From contig CP096137.1 of assembly GCA_023213235.1 (NCBI GenBank), positions 2,125,047 to 2,189,046 of the forward strand: DNA of 64,000 nt, written 5' to 3'. This DNA is from Elusimicrobiota bacterium. Its GTDB lineage: Bacteria; Elusimicrobiota; Elusimicrobia; UBA1565; UBA9628. The notes under the pieces are model-generated. The model saw only the letters and a program-made list of their open reading frames with translations, was not told the origin of the DNA and did no database searches. Below are positions 28,924-39,144 of the stretch, one piece after another (position 1 is the stretch's first letter; each line of letters starts with the position of its first letter). Both the position numbers and the translations under genes were made by a program.

Positions 28924-31114
28924 GCCCGGCGCGCCTCCGCAGGGCCCACTCGAGCAGGAACAGCGCGGCCGCGAGCGCGAGCCACGCCGGAGAGGCGAAC
29001 GGCCGCCGGCGGCGCGTCGTCTCGTCGCGCGGGCGCGGCGGCGGCAGCGCCGAGAGCGCGTCCTCGGCCGAGGCCGTCGCGAGATCCAGGAAGCGGCCGC
29101 CGCCGGCGGCCGCGGCCTTCGACAGCCAGCCGCGGTCCATGGGCTCCTCTTGGGCCGGCTCCCAGGAAAAGCGCGCCTCGTCCTCGCCCCAGGGGCGGCC
29201 GCGCAGCCGCGCGGAGGCGCGGATTTTATGGGCGCCGGGCGCCAAGCCGACGAGCTCGACGGCGTAGGCGCCCGGCTCGGTCTCGCGCGCGGCGACGTCG
29301 CGCGTCTTGCCGTCGGGGCCGGTCCACGTCACGCTCACGCGCGTGTCCGCGGCCGGCGCGGGGCCGAAGCCCTCGTCGAAAACGCGCAGCGACAGCCGCG
29401 CGGGCTCTCGCGGGGGACGCGGTCGGGCAGCGGCGCGAACTTCACCTTCGAGAGGTCGAGGCTGCCCGTCAGGTACTGGACGGCGCGCGTCCAGAAGCGC
29501 GCGTAGAAGCCGGCCGCGTCCGGGTCGGCCGCGGCGCCGAGCTTCCAGCGCCACGTGGAGTCGGTGCTGATGAGCATGACCTTGCCGCGTCCATAGGGCC
29601 GCACCGCGGCCACCGGCAGGGGCTTGCCGTCCTCGGCCGTCTCGCGGGGGTGCGAGGCGAGCACCGCCGCGCCCGCGCGCGTCGCCGCGAAGCGGCCCCA
29701 GCCGTCGAGCGGGGGCAGGGCCGCCCACGCGCGCGCCGAGGCCTCCGGCGTCTCGTAGAGCCGCACGAGCGGGTGTTCCGGCGGGCCGGGCCTCGGCGAA
29801 AACAATCCCGGGATGAAGTCGGGAGCGCGGCCCGACAGCACCACGGGCAGCACCTCCTCGAGCGGCGAGCCCTTGTAGCCGCCGGCGGAGAACGCGTTGT
29901 CTCCTCCTTTGACGAGCAGGGCGCCGCCGCCCGCCACGAAGCGGCGCAGCGCGTCGAGGTGCTGAGGCGGCAGGCGGAAGCGCGCCGCGGAGAAGTTCTC
30001 CAGGATGAACAGGTCGAACTGCGGCAGGGCGCGGCCGAAGATCTCGTCCACGGGAAACGGAATCAGGGACAGTTCGCGGTCGGGCGCGGGAGAGGGGTTC
30101 TCCGGGTTGCGCAGGATCACGAAGGACACGAGCTCGTGGTTCGGGTCGGCCTTGAGGAACTCGCGCAGGGCCGAGTACTCGGCGCTCGGGCGCCCGGCCA
30201 GGTACATGATGCGGTACTTCTGCCGCACGATCTCGACGCGGAAGTCGCGCGTGCGCTCGCGCCCGCCGCCGGAGGCCGTCAGGCGGAAGCGCGCCGCGCC
30301 GAGCGCGTCGGCCGGCGCCGACAGGGAGACGGGGAACGCCTCCACGTCGGCCGAGATCCGGCGCTTCACGCGCCCCGCCTCGCGCCAGCCGCCGGGAGCC
30401 TCCTCGTCGGCCCTCCAGAGAACGACGGTCGCCTCGCGCCCCGCGAGCCCGGTCGCCTCGACCGACGCCTCGACGGGGATCCGTCCGTGCAGGAACGCGA
30501 AGTCGGGCGCCTTGAGGTCGAGGAACGCGGCGCCCGTCTCGCGCTTGGACGGGCCGACGCCGAGCGCGTCGAGAGGGGCGCCGAGCGCGCCGACCGCGCG
30601 GCCGAGGTCGCCGCCGCCCTCGGCGACGCCGTCGGAGATCAGCCACGCGCGCGCCGGGGGCCGGCGGGGGGACGGCGTCCGGAAGGCTCTGGTCGGGCCG
30701 GAAGGCCGCGCCCTCCGGCGCGGCGCCGGCGAGCGCGCCGAGGCCGCCGAGCGGCGTCGCGCGGTCGGTGACGAGCGACACCGACACGTCGGCGCGCTTC
30801 TCGATGTCGGCCCGGTTCTCCTCGAGCCAGCGCGCCGCCTGGGCAAACCGCGTCGGCGCGCCGGGGCCCTTCCCCTTCATCGAGTGCCCGGCGTCGAGCA
30901 GGATCAGCAGGCGCGGCTTGGTCAGCCGCCCCTCGCGCGAGAGCACGACGGGGCGCAGCACCGCGAGCGCGAGCGCCGCCGCCGCCGCGCCGCGCAGGAG
31001 CAGCAAGGTCCGCGAGGCCGGGCTTCGCGACGCGTGCCACGCGAAGCCCGCCAGCGCCGCGAGCGCCGCGGCCCACGCCCAGGGGCCGGCCCCGGACTCC
31101 AGGCCCCAGCTCAT
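28916..31114 (-). CDS. Bat-like membrane protein with VWA-type and amidotransferase-like domains (two frameshifts)
   Basis: Two N-terminal membrane helices precede a von Willebrand A-like segment with a modified metal site (LLILLDAGHSMKGKG, where DxSxS is usual). Then come beta-rich domains and a class I glutamine amidotransferase-like fold (FDLFILENFSAARFRLPPQHLDALRRFVAGGGALLV read in parts). A C-terminal helix (PAWLALAAALFLLEWALRRR) ends the protein. Two C runs are short, near 30665 (two bases) and 29412 (one); corrected length about 735 residues. The overlap ATGA joins it to the DUF4159 gene upstream. Such proteins accompany BatA and MoxR; their biochemical role is not established. Confidence 0.75.
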   Translation of the reverse strand: MSWGLESGAGPWAWAAALAALAGFAWHASRSPASRTLLLLRGAAAAALALAVLRPVVLSREGRLTKPRLLILLDAGHSMKGKGPGAPTRFAQAARWLEENRADIEKRADVSVSLVTDRATPLGGLGALAGAAPEGAAFRPDQSLPDAVPPPAPGARVADLRRRRRGRRRPRPRGRRARRPSRRARRRPVQARDGRRVPRPQGARLRVPARTDPRRGVGRGDRARGARGDRRSLEGRRGGSRRLARGGAREAPDLGRRGGVPRLPVGAGRRARRGALPPDGLRRRARAHARLPRRDRAAEVPHHVPGRAPERRVLGPARVPQGRPEPRARVLRDPAQPGEPLSRARPRTVPDSVSRGRDLRPRPAAVRPVHPGELLRGALPPAASAPRRAAPLRGGRRRPARQRRRQRVLRRRLQGLAARGGAARGAVGPRSRLHPGIVFAEARPAGTPARAALRDAGGLGARVGGPAPARRLGPLRGDARGRGGARLAPPRDGRGRQAPAGGRGAALWTRQGHAHQHRLHVALEARRRGRPGRGRLLRALLDARRPVPDGQPRPLEGEVRAAARPRPPREPARLSLRVFDEGFGPAPAADTRVSVTWTGPDGKTRDVAARETEPGAYAVELVGLAPGAHKIRASARLRGRPWGEDEARFSWEPAQEEPMDRGWLSKAAAAGGGRFLDLATASAEDALSALPPPRPRDETTRRRRPFASPAWLALAAALFLLEWALRRRAGHA

Positions 31115-31890
31115 GGCGCGGCCTTCAGCTTATCGAGGATCGCGCTCTGATGCACGGCGTCCGCCTTGTAGGAGCCCGTCAGCGAGTACATGACGACGTT
31201 GAGCGTCAGCCGGCGGGCGAGCTCGCGCTGGGCCTCGCCGCCGGGCACGCACGCGCGCAGCGGCCGGCCGAGCGCGTCGCGCGCCCACGCCCCGAGCGCG
31301 TCGTCGCGCGTGTACAGCACGGCCACGCGCCCGCCCCACTCGACGCCCTCGACGGCGCCGTGCACGCGCACGCGCCCCGCGGGGCCCTTGAGCAGAAAGA
31401 ACGTGCGGTAGAGCACGTGGTCGGCGGGCAGGGGCTTGAGCTCCGCGTCGGGCAGGACGCGCGGCAGTTCCCGGCGCACCCAGCGGTCGAACGAGCCGGG
31501 AGGCCCGCCGCCGTTGTCCTCGATCCACAGGAAGCCGCCGCCGGAGACGAACTGGCGCAGCCGCCGCAGCTCGTCGTCCCGGAGCTCCGGCGGGCCTGAA
31601 GAACCGCCGAGATACAGAAAGGGCGACGAGAACAGCGCCGCGTCGCCGAGCGTGATCACCCGCCGCTCCGCGCCCGCGCGCACGCTCGTGACCTCGCCGA
31701 GCCAGCCCGCCACCGCCGCCGGCGCGTCGGGATACGGATCCCACGACTCGCCGAGCTGCAGCTGCGTCCAAACGAAGCGATCGCCTTGCTGCGCATACAG
31801 AGGTCCCGCATGCAGCAAGGCGATTACCAATGAAACGGCGGTCAGGGCGCGTCTGTGAGCATGAGCGTCCTTGCGAGGCGTGAGCGTCAT
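31111..31890 (-). CDS. DUF4159 domain protein
   Basis: 259 residues with an N-terminal signal peptide (ALTAVSLVIALLHAGPLYAQ) and the DUF4159 pattern: FVWTQLQLGESWDPYPDAP, ERRVITLGDAALFSSPFLYLGG, LRRLRQFVSGGGFLWIEDNGG. DUF4159 resembles a glutamine amidotransferase-like fold without catalytic residues. It probably acts in the periplasm with the flanking Bat proteins. In the sequence as given the frame reads through from the gene upstream without a stop, so a fusion is conceivable. A one- or two-base correction there would instead give an ATGA overlap as at other junctions in this operon. Confidence 0.75.
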   Translation of the reverse strand: MTLTPRKDAHAHRRALTAVSLVIALLHAGPLYAQQGDRFVWTQLQLGESWDPYPDAPAAVAGWLGEVTSVRAGAERRVITLGDAALFSSPFLYLGGSSGPPELRDDELRRLRQFVSGGGFLWIEDNGGGPPGSFDRWVRRELPRVLPDAELKPLPADHVLYRTFFLLKGPAGRVRVHGAVEGVEWGGRVAVLYTRDDALGAWARDALGRPLRACVPGGEAQRELARRLTLNVVMYSLTGSYKADAVHQSAILDKLKAAP

Positions 31891-33897
31891 CGCCCGAGCA
31901 GCCTTGGAGGGGAGGGCGAGAACGAGTTCGAGCAGGAAGGCCAGAGCCGCCAGGCACAGGAACCAGGCGCCGAGGTCCTGGCCGTACACCGCGTCCAGGA
32001 ACGGCTGGTCGAGCCCGTCCGGCGGCGCCGGCCGCCACGGCGGCGACGGCGCGGCGGTCAGGTCGCTCTCGCCGCGCGAGCGGTCGAGGTCGGCGGCGAA
32101 CACGGTCGCGCGCCCGCCGGGCTCCTCGAACAGGTACAGCCCCGGCTGGCCCGCCTCCGCCAGCACCGCCTTGCGGCCCGCGACCGTCAACGTCGTGCGC
32201 CGTCCGTCGGGGCCGACGACCGTGACGCGGTCCGGGGCGGCCTCGCCGCGCGACCAAGCGCGCTCGACGGGATCGCCGACCTTGACGCGCCGCGCCGCGT
32301 CGGCCGCGCTCTCCGGCACGGTGAGCGCCAGGCACGCGCGCGCCCACGGCACGAACAACGGCTTGAGCCCCAGGTTGCTCCACGACGCGTCGAGCGGCGC
32401 GGCCCACACGACGGCGCGCCCGCGCCCGACGGGCCCGGCGACGAGCAGAGGCGCGCCGCCCGCGTCGACGGCCCAGGTCTGCGCGCCCGCCGAGGGCTCC
32501 AAGAGAAAGCGCCTATGGACCATGACGCGCGAAAGGTCGAGCTCGTCCCAGCCCGCCGTCGCCTCGCCGGAGAGCGCGGCCTTCACGCCGCGCGGAGACG
32601 CCGGCTCCTCCGCCCGCCCGAACCGCGCGGGCAGCCACGGGTACGCCGCGAGCTCCGCGGCGTCCGCCTTGGCGCCGGGCATCAGCCACACGCCCCCGCC
32701 GCGCGCGGCGAACGACTCCAGAGCGGCCGAGAGGCCCGGCGCGGGCCGCGCCGCGTCGGCCACGATCACCGCGCCGTAGCGGCCCAGGTCGGCCTCGTTC
32801 CAGCGCGCCGCCTCCAGGAAGTCCGCGTCGCGTCCGGCCAAGGTCTCGCGCGCGCCGCCGAACAGCTCCCGCAGGAACCAGCCGGCCTTGCCCGCGCGGT
32901 AGAACGACGGATCCGAATAAAGCACGAGCACCCGCGGGGACGGGCGGTGCGTCAACGAGTAATGCGCGACGTCGTCTTCCGCCAGCGCGTCGGCCCGCGC
33001 CGCCACGCGTCCCGCCCACGCCGGCGCGTCGGGCGTCTCCGGGTCCGGCAGCGCCAGGCCCGCGCGCCCTCGCCGCCCGCCGGCGCGCTCGCCGCGGAGG
33101 AGCCCGCGCGCCTCTCGCCGACCCACAGGTCGAGCGGCGTCGACGCGGCCTCTCCGGCCGCCCCGAGCGTCACCTCGAGGCGCGGCGCGCGCGCGCTCGA
33201 GCCCGGCGCGGGCTTGATCGACGAGATCCACGCGTTCGGCAGCGCCGGGAACGCCAGCCCGAGCACGGCCGCCCCGTCGACGGGCGCCGCCCCGCGCAGG
33301 CCGTGCGCCGCCCCGTCGCCGAGCACGACGACGGCGCGATGCCGTCCCTTCGCGCTCTTGTCCAGCAGCTCGCCGGCCTTGAGCATGGCCGACGCCGTGT
33401 CCGTTCCGCGCCAGCCCGGCCGGGCGGACGCGAGCGCCGCGTCCGCGGCCTCCGCGGACCCCAGCGCGAGAGGGGACTTCAGCGCCTCGTCGAACACGCC
33501 GACCGCGACGCGGTCCGACGGACCGAGCAGCTTGAGCAGGCGCCGCCCGGCGTCGCGCGCCGCGTCGAATCTCACGCGCACGCCGTCGCGCGCGCGCATG
33601 GAGTACGAGGCGTCCAGCAGAATCACCAGGTCGAGGCCCTCGCCCGCCGCCGCCGCGTCGCCGCGCCGCGCCGGCGCCGCCGCCGCGACGATCAGCGCCG
33701 CGAGCAGGGCGCAGCGCGCCGCCATCAGCAGAACCTCGCGCAGGCGCGCCTTGGGCCGGGCGCGCGCGTCGAGCGCCCGCAGCAGCGTCAGATCCGAGAA
33801 CTTCATCCTCTTCGCCGCGCGCCGCGACAGCAGATGAAGAACGACGGGCAGCGCCGCCAGCGGCAGCGCCCAGAGCGCGGGGAAAGCCGAATCTCAC
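31887..33897 (-). CDS. BatA-like VWA-domain membrane protein (frameshifted)
   Basis: Starts at GTG 33897, overlapping the DUF58 stop (GTGA): VRFGFPPALWALPLAALPVVLHLLSRR after one C is added near 33879. The typical BatA N-terminus follows (MKFSDLTLLRALDAR) with a second helix. A VWA domain has a complete metal-ion motif (LVILLDASYSMRARDG). The C-terminal half is a beta-rich/amidotransferase-like region (VLVLYSDPSFYRAGKAGWFLREL) and a final helix (FLCLAALAFLLELVLAL). A further break lies near 33066. The 3' boundary is uncertain because the frame currently runs on into the DUF4159 gene. Acts with MoxR and DUF58 partners at the inner membrane. Confidence 0.72.
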
Positions 33898-34765
33898 CTG
33901 GCGAGCAGGCGCCCGAGCGCCGCCTCCCACCGCCCGGCCGTGTCCACGACGCCGTACGAAATCCCCGCGCGCCGCAGGCTGCCGGCGTACGCCTCCGCTT
34001 GCCGCGCGAACGCGGCCCGGTACGCCGGCGCCGCCTCTCGCGCGTCCACGAACAGAGGCTCGCCGCCCTCCAATCCTTCCAGCAGGACGGGCCCCTCGTA
34101 CGGGAAGTCGCGCTCGTCGGGATCGATCACGCGCGCGACGAGCAGCTCGTGCCTCCGCGCGGTCAGCGCCCCGGCCGCCTTGAGCGCCCCCGCGGCGTCT
34201 CCCATGAGATCCGAGATCAGAATGCACAGGCCGCGCCGCGGCAGCGCCTCCGCCGCGGCCTCGATGCCTTTCGCCAGATCCGTTTCCTCACCGGCCTTCA
34301 GGGCCGTGAGCGCCTCGTCGAACGCGCCCAACTGCGCGGCGCCGGCGCGCGGGGCAGCGCCAGGCGCGCATCCTTATCGAAGACGACCAGTCCGGCCTCG
34401 TCGCCCTGCGCCAGCGCCAGCCACGCGAGCGCGGCCGCGAGCCTGCGCCCCACGTCGAGCTTGGACTCGCGGCCTTCGCCCGCGTAGGCCATCGAGCCCG
34501 AGATATCGAGCAGAACGAACACGGGAATGCGGTCTTCGGCCTTGAACTCGCGCACGTAGAAGCGATCGAGACGCGCGTACGCCTTCCAATCGATCGTGCG
34601 CGCCTCGTCGCCGGCCGCATAGGGCCGATGCTGGGCGAAGTCGCGCGAGTGGCCGCGGACCAGCGACCGGTGCTTGCCCGCCTGCCCGGACATACCGGAC
34701 GCGCGCCGGGGCGCCAGCGACAGGCCCTTCAGCCGCGCTTGGGAGGCCGGCTCAAGCCAGCGCAT
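33894..34765 (-). CDS. DUF58 protein of the MoxR/Bat operon (one frameshift)
   Basis: About 290 residues, cytoplasmic. It contains the DUF58 hallmark HRSLVRGHSRDFAQHRPYAAGDEAR plus DWKAYARLDRFYVREF, then a VWA-like DISGSMAY motif and an ILISDLMGD segment. One C is missing in the CCCC run near 34352; adding it joins ALPPRAGAAQ to LGAFDEALTALK. It lies between moxR (14-base overlap) and the BatA-like gene (GTGA overlap), the standard order of these operons. DUF58 proteins are thought to be adaptors for MoxR AAA+ chaperones. Confidence 0.88.
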
Positions 34766-35734
34766 TGAGCAGGCGCTCGATCAGGTCGTCGGGTCTCATG
34801 CCTTCGGCCTCCGCCTGATAATTCAGCACGACGCGATGCCGCAGCACCGGCTTGGCCACGCGCCACAAATCCTCTTTCGCCACCGCGAGCCGCCCTTCGA
34901 GCAGCGCCCGGGCCTTGGCGCCGAGCACGAGCGCCTGGCTCGCGCGCGGCGACGCGCCCCACGACACGAGCTGCCGCACCTCCTCGCTCGCCGTCGCGTC
35001 CTTCGGCCGCGTCGAGCGCACGAGCTTCACCGCGAGCTCTTCCACATTGTCGGGCACGGGCACGCGGCGCACGAGCTCCTGGAGCTCGAGCACCTCGGCC
35101 GCCGTCAGCACGGGCTTCAAGACGGGAACCTTCCCGCCGGTCGTCTCCGCCACGATCTTCCGCTCCTCGTCGAACGTCGGGTAGTCGAGAAGCGTCTGGA
35201 GAAAAAGCGGTCGAGCTGGGCCTCGGGCAGGGGATACGTTCCTTCCTGTTCGATCGGGTTCTGCGTCGCCATCACGAAGAAGGGGCGAGGGAGCTCCATC
35301 GTCTGGGAGCCGGCGGTCACCACACCCTCCTGCATCGCCTGCAGCAAGGCGCTTTGCGTCTTCGGCGGCGTTCTGTTGATCTCGTCGGCGAGCACGAAAT
35401 TCGCGAACACCGGCCCCTTCACGAACCGCAAGGTGCGGGCGCGCGTCGCGGGATCCTCCTGAAGAATCTCCGTGCCGGTCACATCCGAGGGCATCAGGTC
35501 GGGCGTAAACTGGATCCGCGCGCTCTGGAGATCGAGAATCTTCGCGAGGCTCGTGATCATGAGCGTCTTCGCCAAGCCGGGAACGCCTTGGAGCAGGCAA
35601 TGGCCGCGGGCGAAGAGGGCGATCAGAACTTCCTCAACCGTTCCCTGCTGGCCGACGATGACACGGCCGAGCTGGTCCAGGATGGCCGCGCGGGCTTCGC
35701 GCAGGCGCTCGGCTTTCTTCAGGTCGTCGCTCAT
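34752..35734 (-). CDS. MoxR-family AAA+ ATPase (one frameshift)
   Basis: Hexameric AAA+ chaperone that works with VWA-domain proteins. The motifs are complete: Walker [10 protein letters not shown], Walker [25 protein letters not shown], sensor 1 [22 protein letters not shown] and LDRF, and a C-terminal AAA lid with [20 protein letters not shown]. One T is missing in the TTTTT run near 35204; adding it joins LDRF to [14 protein letters not shown]. The corrected length of 327 residues is typical. A TAAATT sequence six bases before the ATG, within the end of the upstream gene, may give an internal promoter. Confidence 0.93.
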
Positions 35735-35743
35735 AACCTTAAT

Positions 35744-36809
35744 TTAGCTGTTTTTGCGCTTCGCGCTCCATAACAGCAGCGCGACAGCCCCGACGGCGCA
35801 GACCGCCGCGAGGATCCCCAATATCATCTTCCTCTTCGACGTCTCCTGATTGATCGGAATCGTCGGCGTCTTGGCGACGAGCCCGGGCACGGCGCTCGGG
35901 CCCGCCTTGAGCGCGGCCATCGTCCCTATGAGCAAGTCGTCGGCGCTCGGGCCTCGCGCATACACCTGGTAGCCCCAGAAGCACCAGGGCAGGTAGCCGG
36001 CGGCGAACTTCTCGCCTCCGGCGGCCGGCGCCCAGGCCCACACCGCGACGGGACCCGCGGCCGTCGGGGCGGCCGTGACGGCGCTCGCCTTGTCCGACGT
36101 CGTCTGGGCGCTCGCGGCCGCCAGCTCGCGCACGATCGCGGCCTGCTCATTGGGCTTGGTGGCGTCCGCCTCGGAGAGCTTCTGAAAGAGCACCTCGGAA
36201 CCCGCTCCTTGAATCACGAGAACGAAGCCCTTCGAGGCTTCCTTCTCCAGGGAGTGCGGGAGCGCAGGCCGCCGCCCAAGGCCAGCTCGAGCTGGGCGTC
36301 CAAGCTGCGGGCGATGCCGCTCGTCTGGACGGCGCCCTCGATCCCGCCGAGGTTGAGACCGCCGAGCAGGGAGGGGAGCATCGCTTCGGGCGCGTTGCTC
36401 GTGAGGACCGCGAGATACGGGTAGCCTTTCACCGGGAAGACGGCGAGGACGACGCGGTCCTCATTCTTCAGCTGGGCTCTCAAGATATTGGCGTGGACGC
36501 CGTTGCGGAAGTTCCTCGACTCGACGCGGCCGGACGTCGTGTAGGGTTGGCGCTGGGTCCGCTTCAAGCCGTTGAGCACGTCGTTGAGATAGCCGCGGAT
36601 GCCGGCCGGATTGTCCAAGGGCACGGCGGGGGCGCGCTTGACGATGAAAGAAGCGGTCTCCGGGCCCTGAAGGGCGATGGCGATCGTCTTGAGCTTGCCG
36701 TCGGCGTTGCCGTCGGCCCAGCCGGGGGAGGGTCGATCGTCGGCCCGCCGGCGAACCCGGCGCCGAGGGCGGGGGTCGTAAGGAGAAGCGCGAGAATGGC
36801 GCGTTTCAT
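35744..36809 (-). CDS. secreted, C-terminally membrane-anchored protein of unknown function (two frameshifts)
   Basis: Read as one gene with two one-base repairs. A signal peptide (MKRAILALLLTTPALGAGF) is followed by a soluble domain (WADGNADGKLKTIAIALQG, GIRGYLNDVLNGLKRTQRQPY, GVHANILRAQLKNEDRVVLAVF), a helical segment and a C-terminal membrane helix (ILGILAAVCAVGAVALLLW) with a basic end. The repairs are a sixth C in CCCCC near 36731 and one base near 36250. The corrected length is 355 residues. I recognise no family. Its place at the head of the MoxR/Bat genes suggests a role with them. An extended -10 (TGATAGACT) sits eight bases before the ATG. Confidence 0.65.
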
Positions 36810-36899
36810 AGGGGCGTAGTCTATCAAACCGTGGGTCCTTTGACCCATGATCCGGAGACGGGGCGGGGACATGATGGGAGAGAGAGCCAGGAGGCGGCT

Positions 36900-37211
36900 A
36901 TGATCGACTTACTGATGTACTTCGGGGTGGCGCCGATACTCGTGATGGCGGGGCATATCGTTCTGACGCGAGGTCCTCGGCGAAAGGCGCTGGCGTGGAA
37001 ACCCGCGCCGGGGGCGCCGTTGCGGATACCGAGCGCGGAGGAGACGGCGGAGAGCGTCAGGCGGTTTCGGGAGGCGTCGGAGCGGGCGGTGATGATGGAC
37101 TTCGTGTGGGAGAACTACTCGAAGGGGAGGGCGCTGTTCATCGAGGAGATGAGAATAGCTGCGAGCAAACGCAAATCGCGATCCACGATGAGCATTCTCG
37201 AGCGCCTCTAA
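36900..37211 (+). CDS. small membrane protein, unknown
   Basis: 103 residues with one N-terminal membrane segment (DLLMYFGVAPILVMAGHIVL) and a charged cytoplasmic C-terminus with two predicted helices (AEETAESVRRFREASERAVMMDFV). A strong Shine-Dalgarno (AGGAGG at 36889-36894) fixes the ATG at 36900. It diverges from the Bat operon. Its TAA stop lies inside the conserved outer box of the attC-like site at 37204-37281. No family recognised. Confidence 0.65.
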   Translation: MIDLLMYFGVAPILVMAGHIVLTRGPRRKALAWKPAPGAPLRIPSAEETAESVRRFREASERAVMMDFVWENYSKGRALFIEEMRIAASKRKSRSTMSILERL

Positions 37212-37281
37212 CGCGGAGCCTCAGCCGCGCGCGCCATCAGTTTCCTCACCGGCGCGCGTCGGCTGAAGGCAATGGTTAGAC
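37204..37281 (-). repeat. integron attC-like recombination site
   Basis: Read on the minus strand, the site opens with GTCTAAC (37281-37275, a perfect RYYYAAC box) and closes with GCGTTAGAG (ending at 37206). Within it, CCTTCAGCCGACGCGCGCC pairs with GGCGCGCGCGGCTGAGG. All bases match except an extra T and an extra A in the first half, equivalent to the extrahelical bases that give attC its polarity. The loop is 20 bases. It starts 19 bases after the stop of the minus-strand antitoxin gene, as expected for a gene cassette. The last base of the closing box (G rather than pyrimidine) deviates. No integrase is present in the window. Confidence 0.6.
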
Positions 37282-37299
37282 GCCGATCAGGTGCTTCAC

Positions 37300-37590
37300 T
37301 CACCGGAGTTGCACGACCAGGTTGCTGTGCAGAGCGTCGGCGATTTTGGAAAGGGTTTCCAGAGTCAGATTCTGATCGGCCCGCTCAATACGAGAAATGA
37401 CGGATTGAGTCGTTCCAATGGCTTTCGCTAGCTGACCCTGGGTCAGCTGAGCTCTTTCCCGTGCTTTTGCGATTTGGATGGCCATCCGGACTTCAATCCC
37501 GGCCTTTTCATACGCCGTTGCCCACTTCGGATCCTTCTCCGATTTGGAAAACACTTCATCGAGCGACATGCTGGCTTTCTTTTTCTTCAT
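37300..37590 (-). CDS. higA: XRE-family antitoxin (HigA-like)
   Basis: 96 residues with a helix-turn-helix domain near 48-90 (ERAQLTQGQLAKAIGTTQSVISRIERADQNLTLETLSKIADAL), which would bind the operon promoter and neutralise HigB. The start at 37590 is set by a Shine-Dalgarno (GGAGG) five to six bases upstream and by the ATGA overlap with the toxin stop; an in-frame upstream start would lie inside the toxin gene. The order toxin-antitoxin is that of higBA. Base composition is clearly lower in GC than the neighbourhood, so it was probably acquired. Confidence 0.88.
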   Translation of the reverse strand: MKKKKASMSLDEVFSKSEKDPKWATAYEKAGIEVRMAIQIAKARERAQLTQGQLAKAIGTTQSVISRIERADQNLTLETLSKIADALHSNLVVQLR

Positions 37591-37943
37591 AAATCCTCCC
37601 AACCGCGGCGGCTAATCCAGTCAGCCATCGCTTTGCGTGACTTCTCAATCTCAGAATCGGGGACTTTCGAGGACTTCTTTAAGAACGCGTTCGTGACTAC
37701 GACGATGTCCTTCCAGAAGGAATAAAGAAATCGGTGGTGATGGTGCTGAAGAATGACGCGCAACTCCCAAACACCATCCCTGAGGTGCTTCCCGTAGTCT
37801 TCCGGGAGGTCCGCCCCCATTTCTGAAAGAGCTATGAACCAGCGCTTGGCCTTGGCTTGATGACTGACGCTCATTGCTCGAGCATAGTCGCATGCCTGGC
37901 AGCGGCCGGTCGCCGATCTGTAGAAGTGGACCCGGTATTTCAC
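37587..37943 (-). CDS. higB: HigB/RelE-superfamily toxin
   Basis: 118 residues of the phage-derived Gp49-like/HigB toxin family, which cleaves mRNA on the ribosome. The family pattern is VHFYRSATGRC at the start, ALSEMGADLPEDYGKHLRDGVWELRV in the core, then HHHRFLYSFWKDIVVVTNAFLKKS and the helical end SRKAMADWISRRG. The start is a GTG at 37943. A near-consensus promoter ends nine bases upstream, leaving almost no leader. It overlaps higA by four bases. Confidence 0.88.
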   Translation of the reverse strand: MKYRVHFYRSATGRCQACDYARAMSVSHQAKAKRWFIALSEMGADLPEDYGKHLRDGVWELRVILQHHHHRFLYSFWKDIVVVTNAFLKKSSKVPDSEIEKSRKAMADWISRRGWEDL

Positions 37944-37952
37944 GCTAATTGG

Positions 37953-37980
37953 AGTATAGCATATACGCTATATATGTCAA
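37953..37980 (-). promoter_or_regulatory. higBA promoter with internal operator palindrome
   Basis: On the minus strand, TTGACA (37980-37975) and TATACT (37958-37953) are 16 bases apart, close to the sigma70 consensus. Between and over them lies TATAGC-N6-GCTATA (37972-37955), a dyad suited to autorepression by the HigA helix-turn-helix protein. The GTG of higB is nine bases downstream of the -10 box. Confidence 0.75.
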
Positions 37981-38098
37981 GGCCCGGAAATCGCCGTTTT
38001 TTGCCTAATGTGAAAACCAGGATATTGCCAGGCAGACATGTGCCGGTATACCGCGAGGTAGAGCGGTATAGCAGAGTTATACGAGCCCGCGCGGAGCG

Positions 38099-39117
<1,019 letters not shown>

Positions 39118-39124
39118 GGCTCAT

Positions 39125-39138
39125 ATAGTAGGTATAAT
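39125..39138. promoter_or_regulatory. divergent -10 boxes between the oxidoreductase gene and exbB
   Basis: The 27-bp intergenic region holds a plus-strand TATAAT (39133-39138) six bases before the exbB ATG and a weaker minus-strand TACTAT (39130-39125) seven bases before the oxidoreductase ATG. Both spacings imply transcription starting at or next to the start codon. Confidence 0.55.
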
Positions 39139-39144
39139 GCGCCC

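Noticed and set aside
31111..34227. A 1,038-codon minus-strand open frame covering BatA-like and DUF4159 genes
   Set aside because: Its N-terminal third is out of the coding frame (low-complexity Arg/Gly), and family boundaries show separate genes.
38004..38082. A second attC at the upstream edge of the HigBA cassette (ATTAGGC on the minus strand, GTATAAC as partner)
   Set aside because: The boxes are degenerate and the internal TATACCGC/GCGGTATA stem is not symmetric relative to them.
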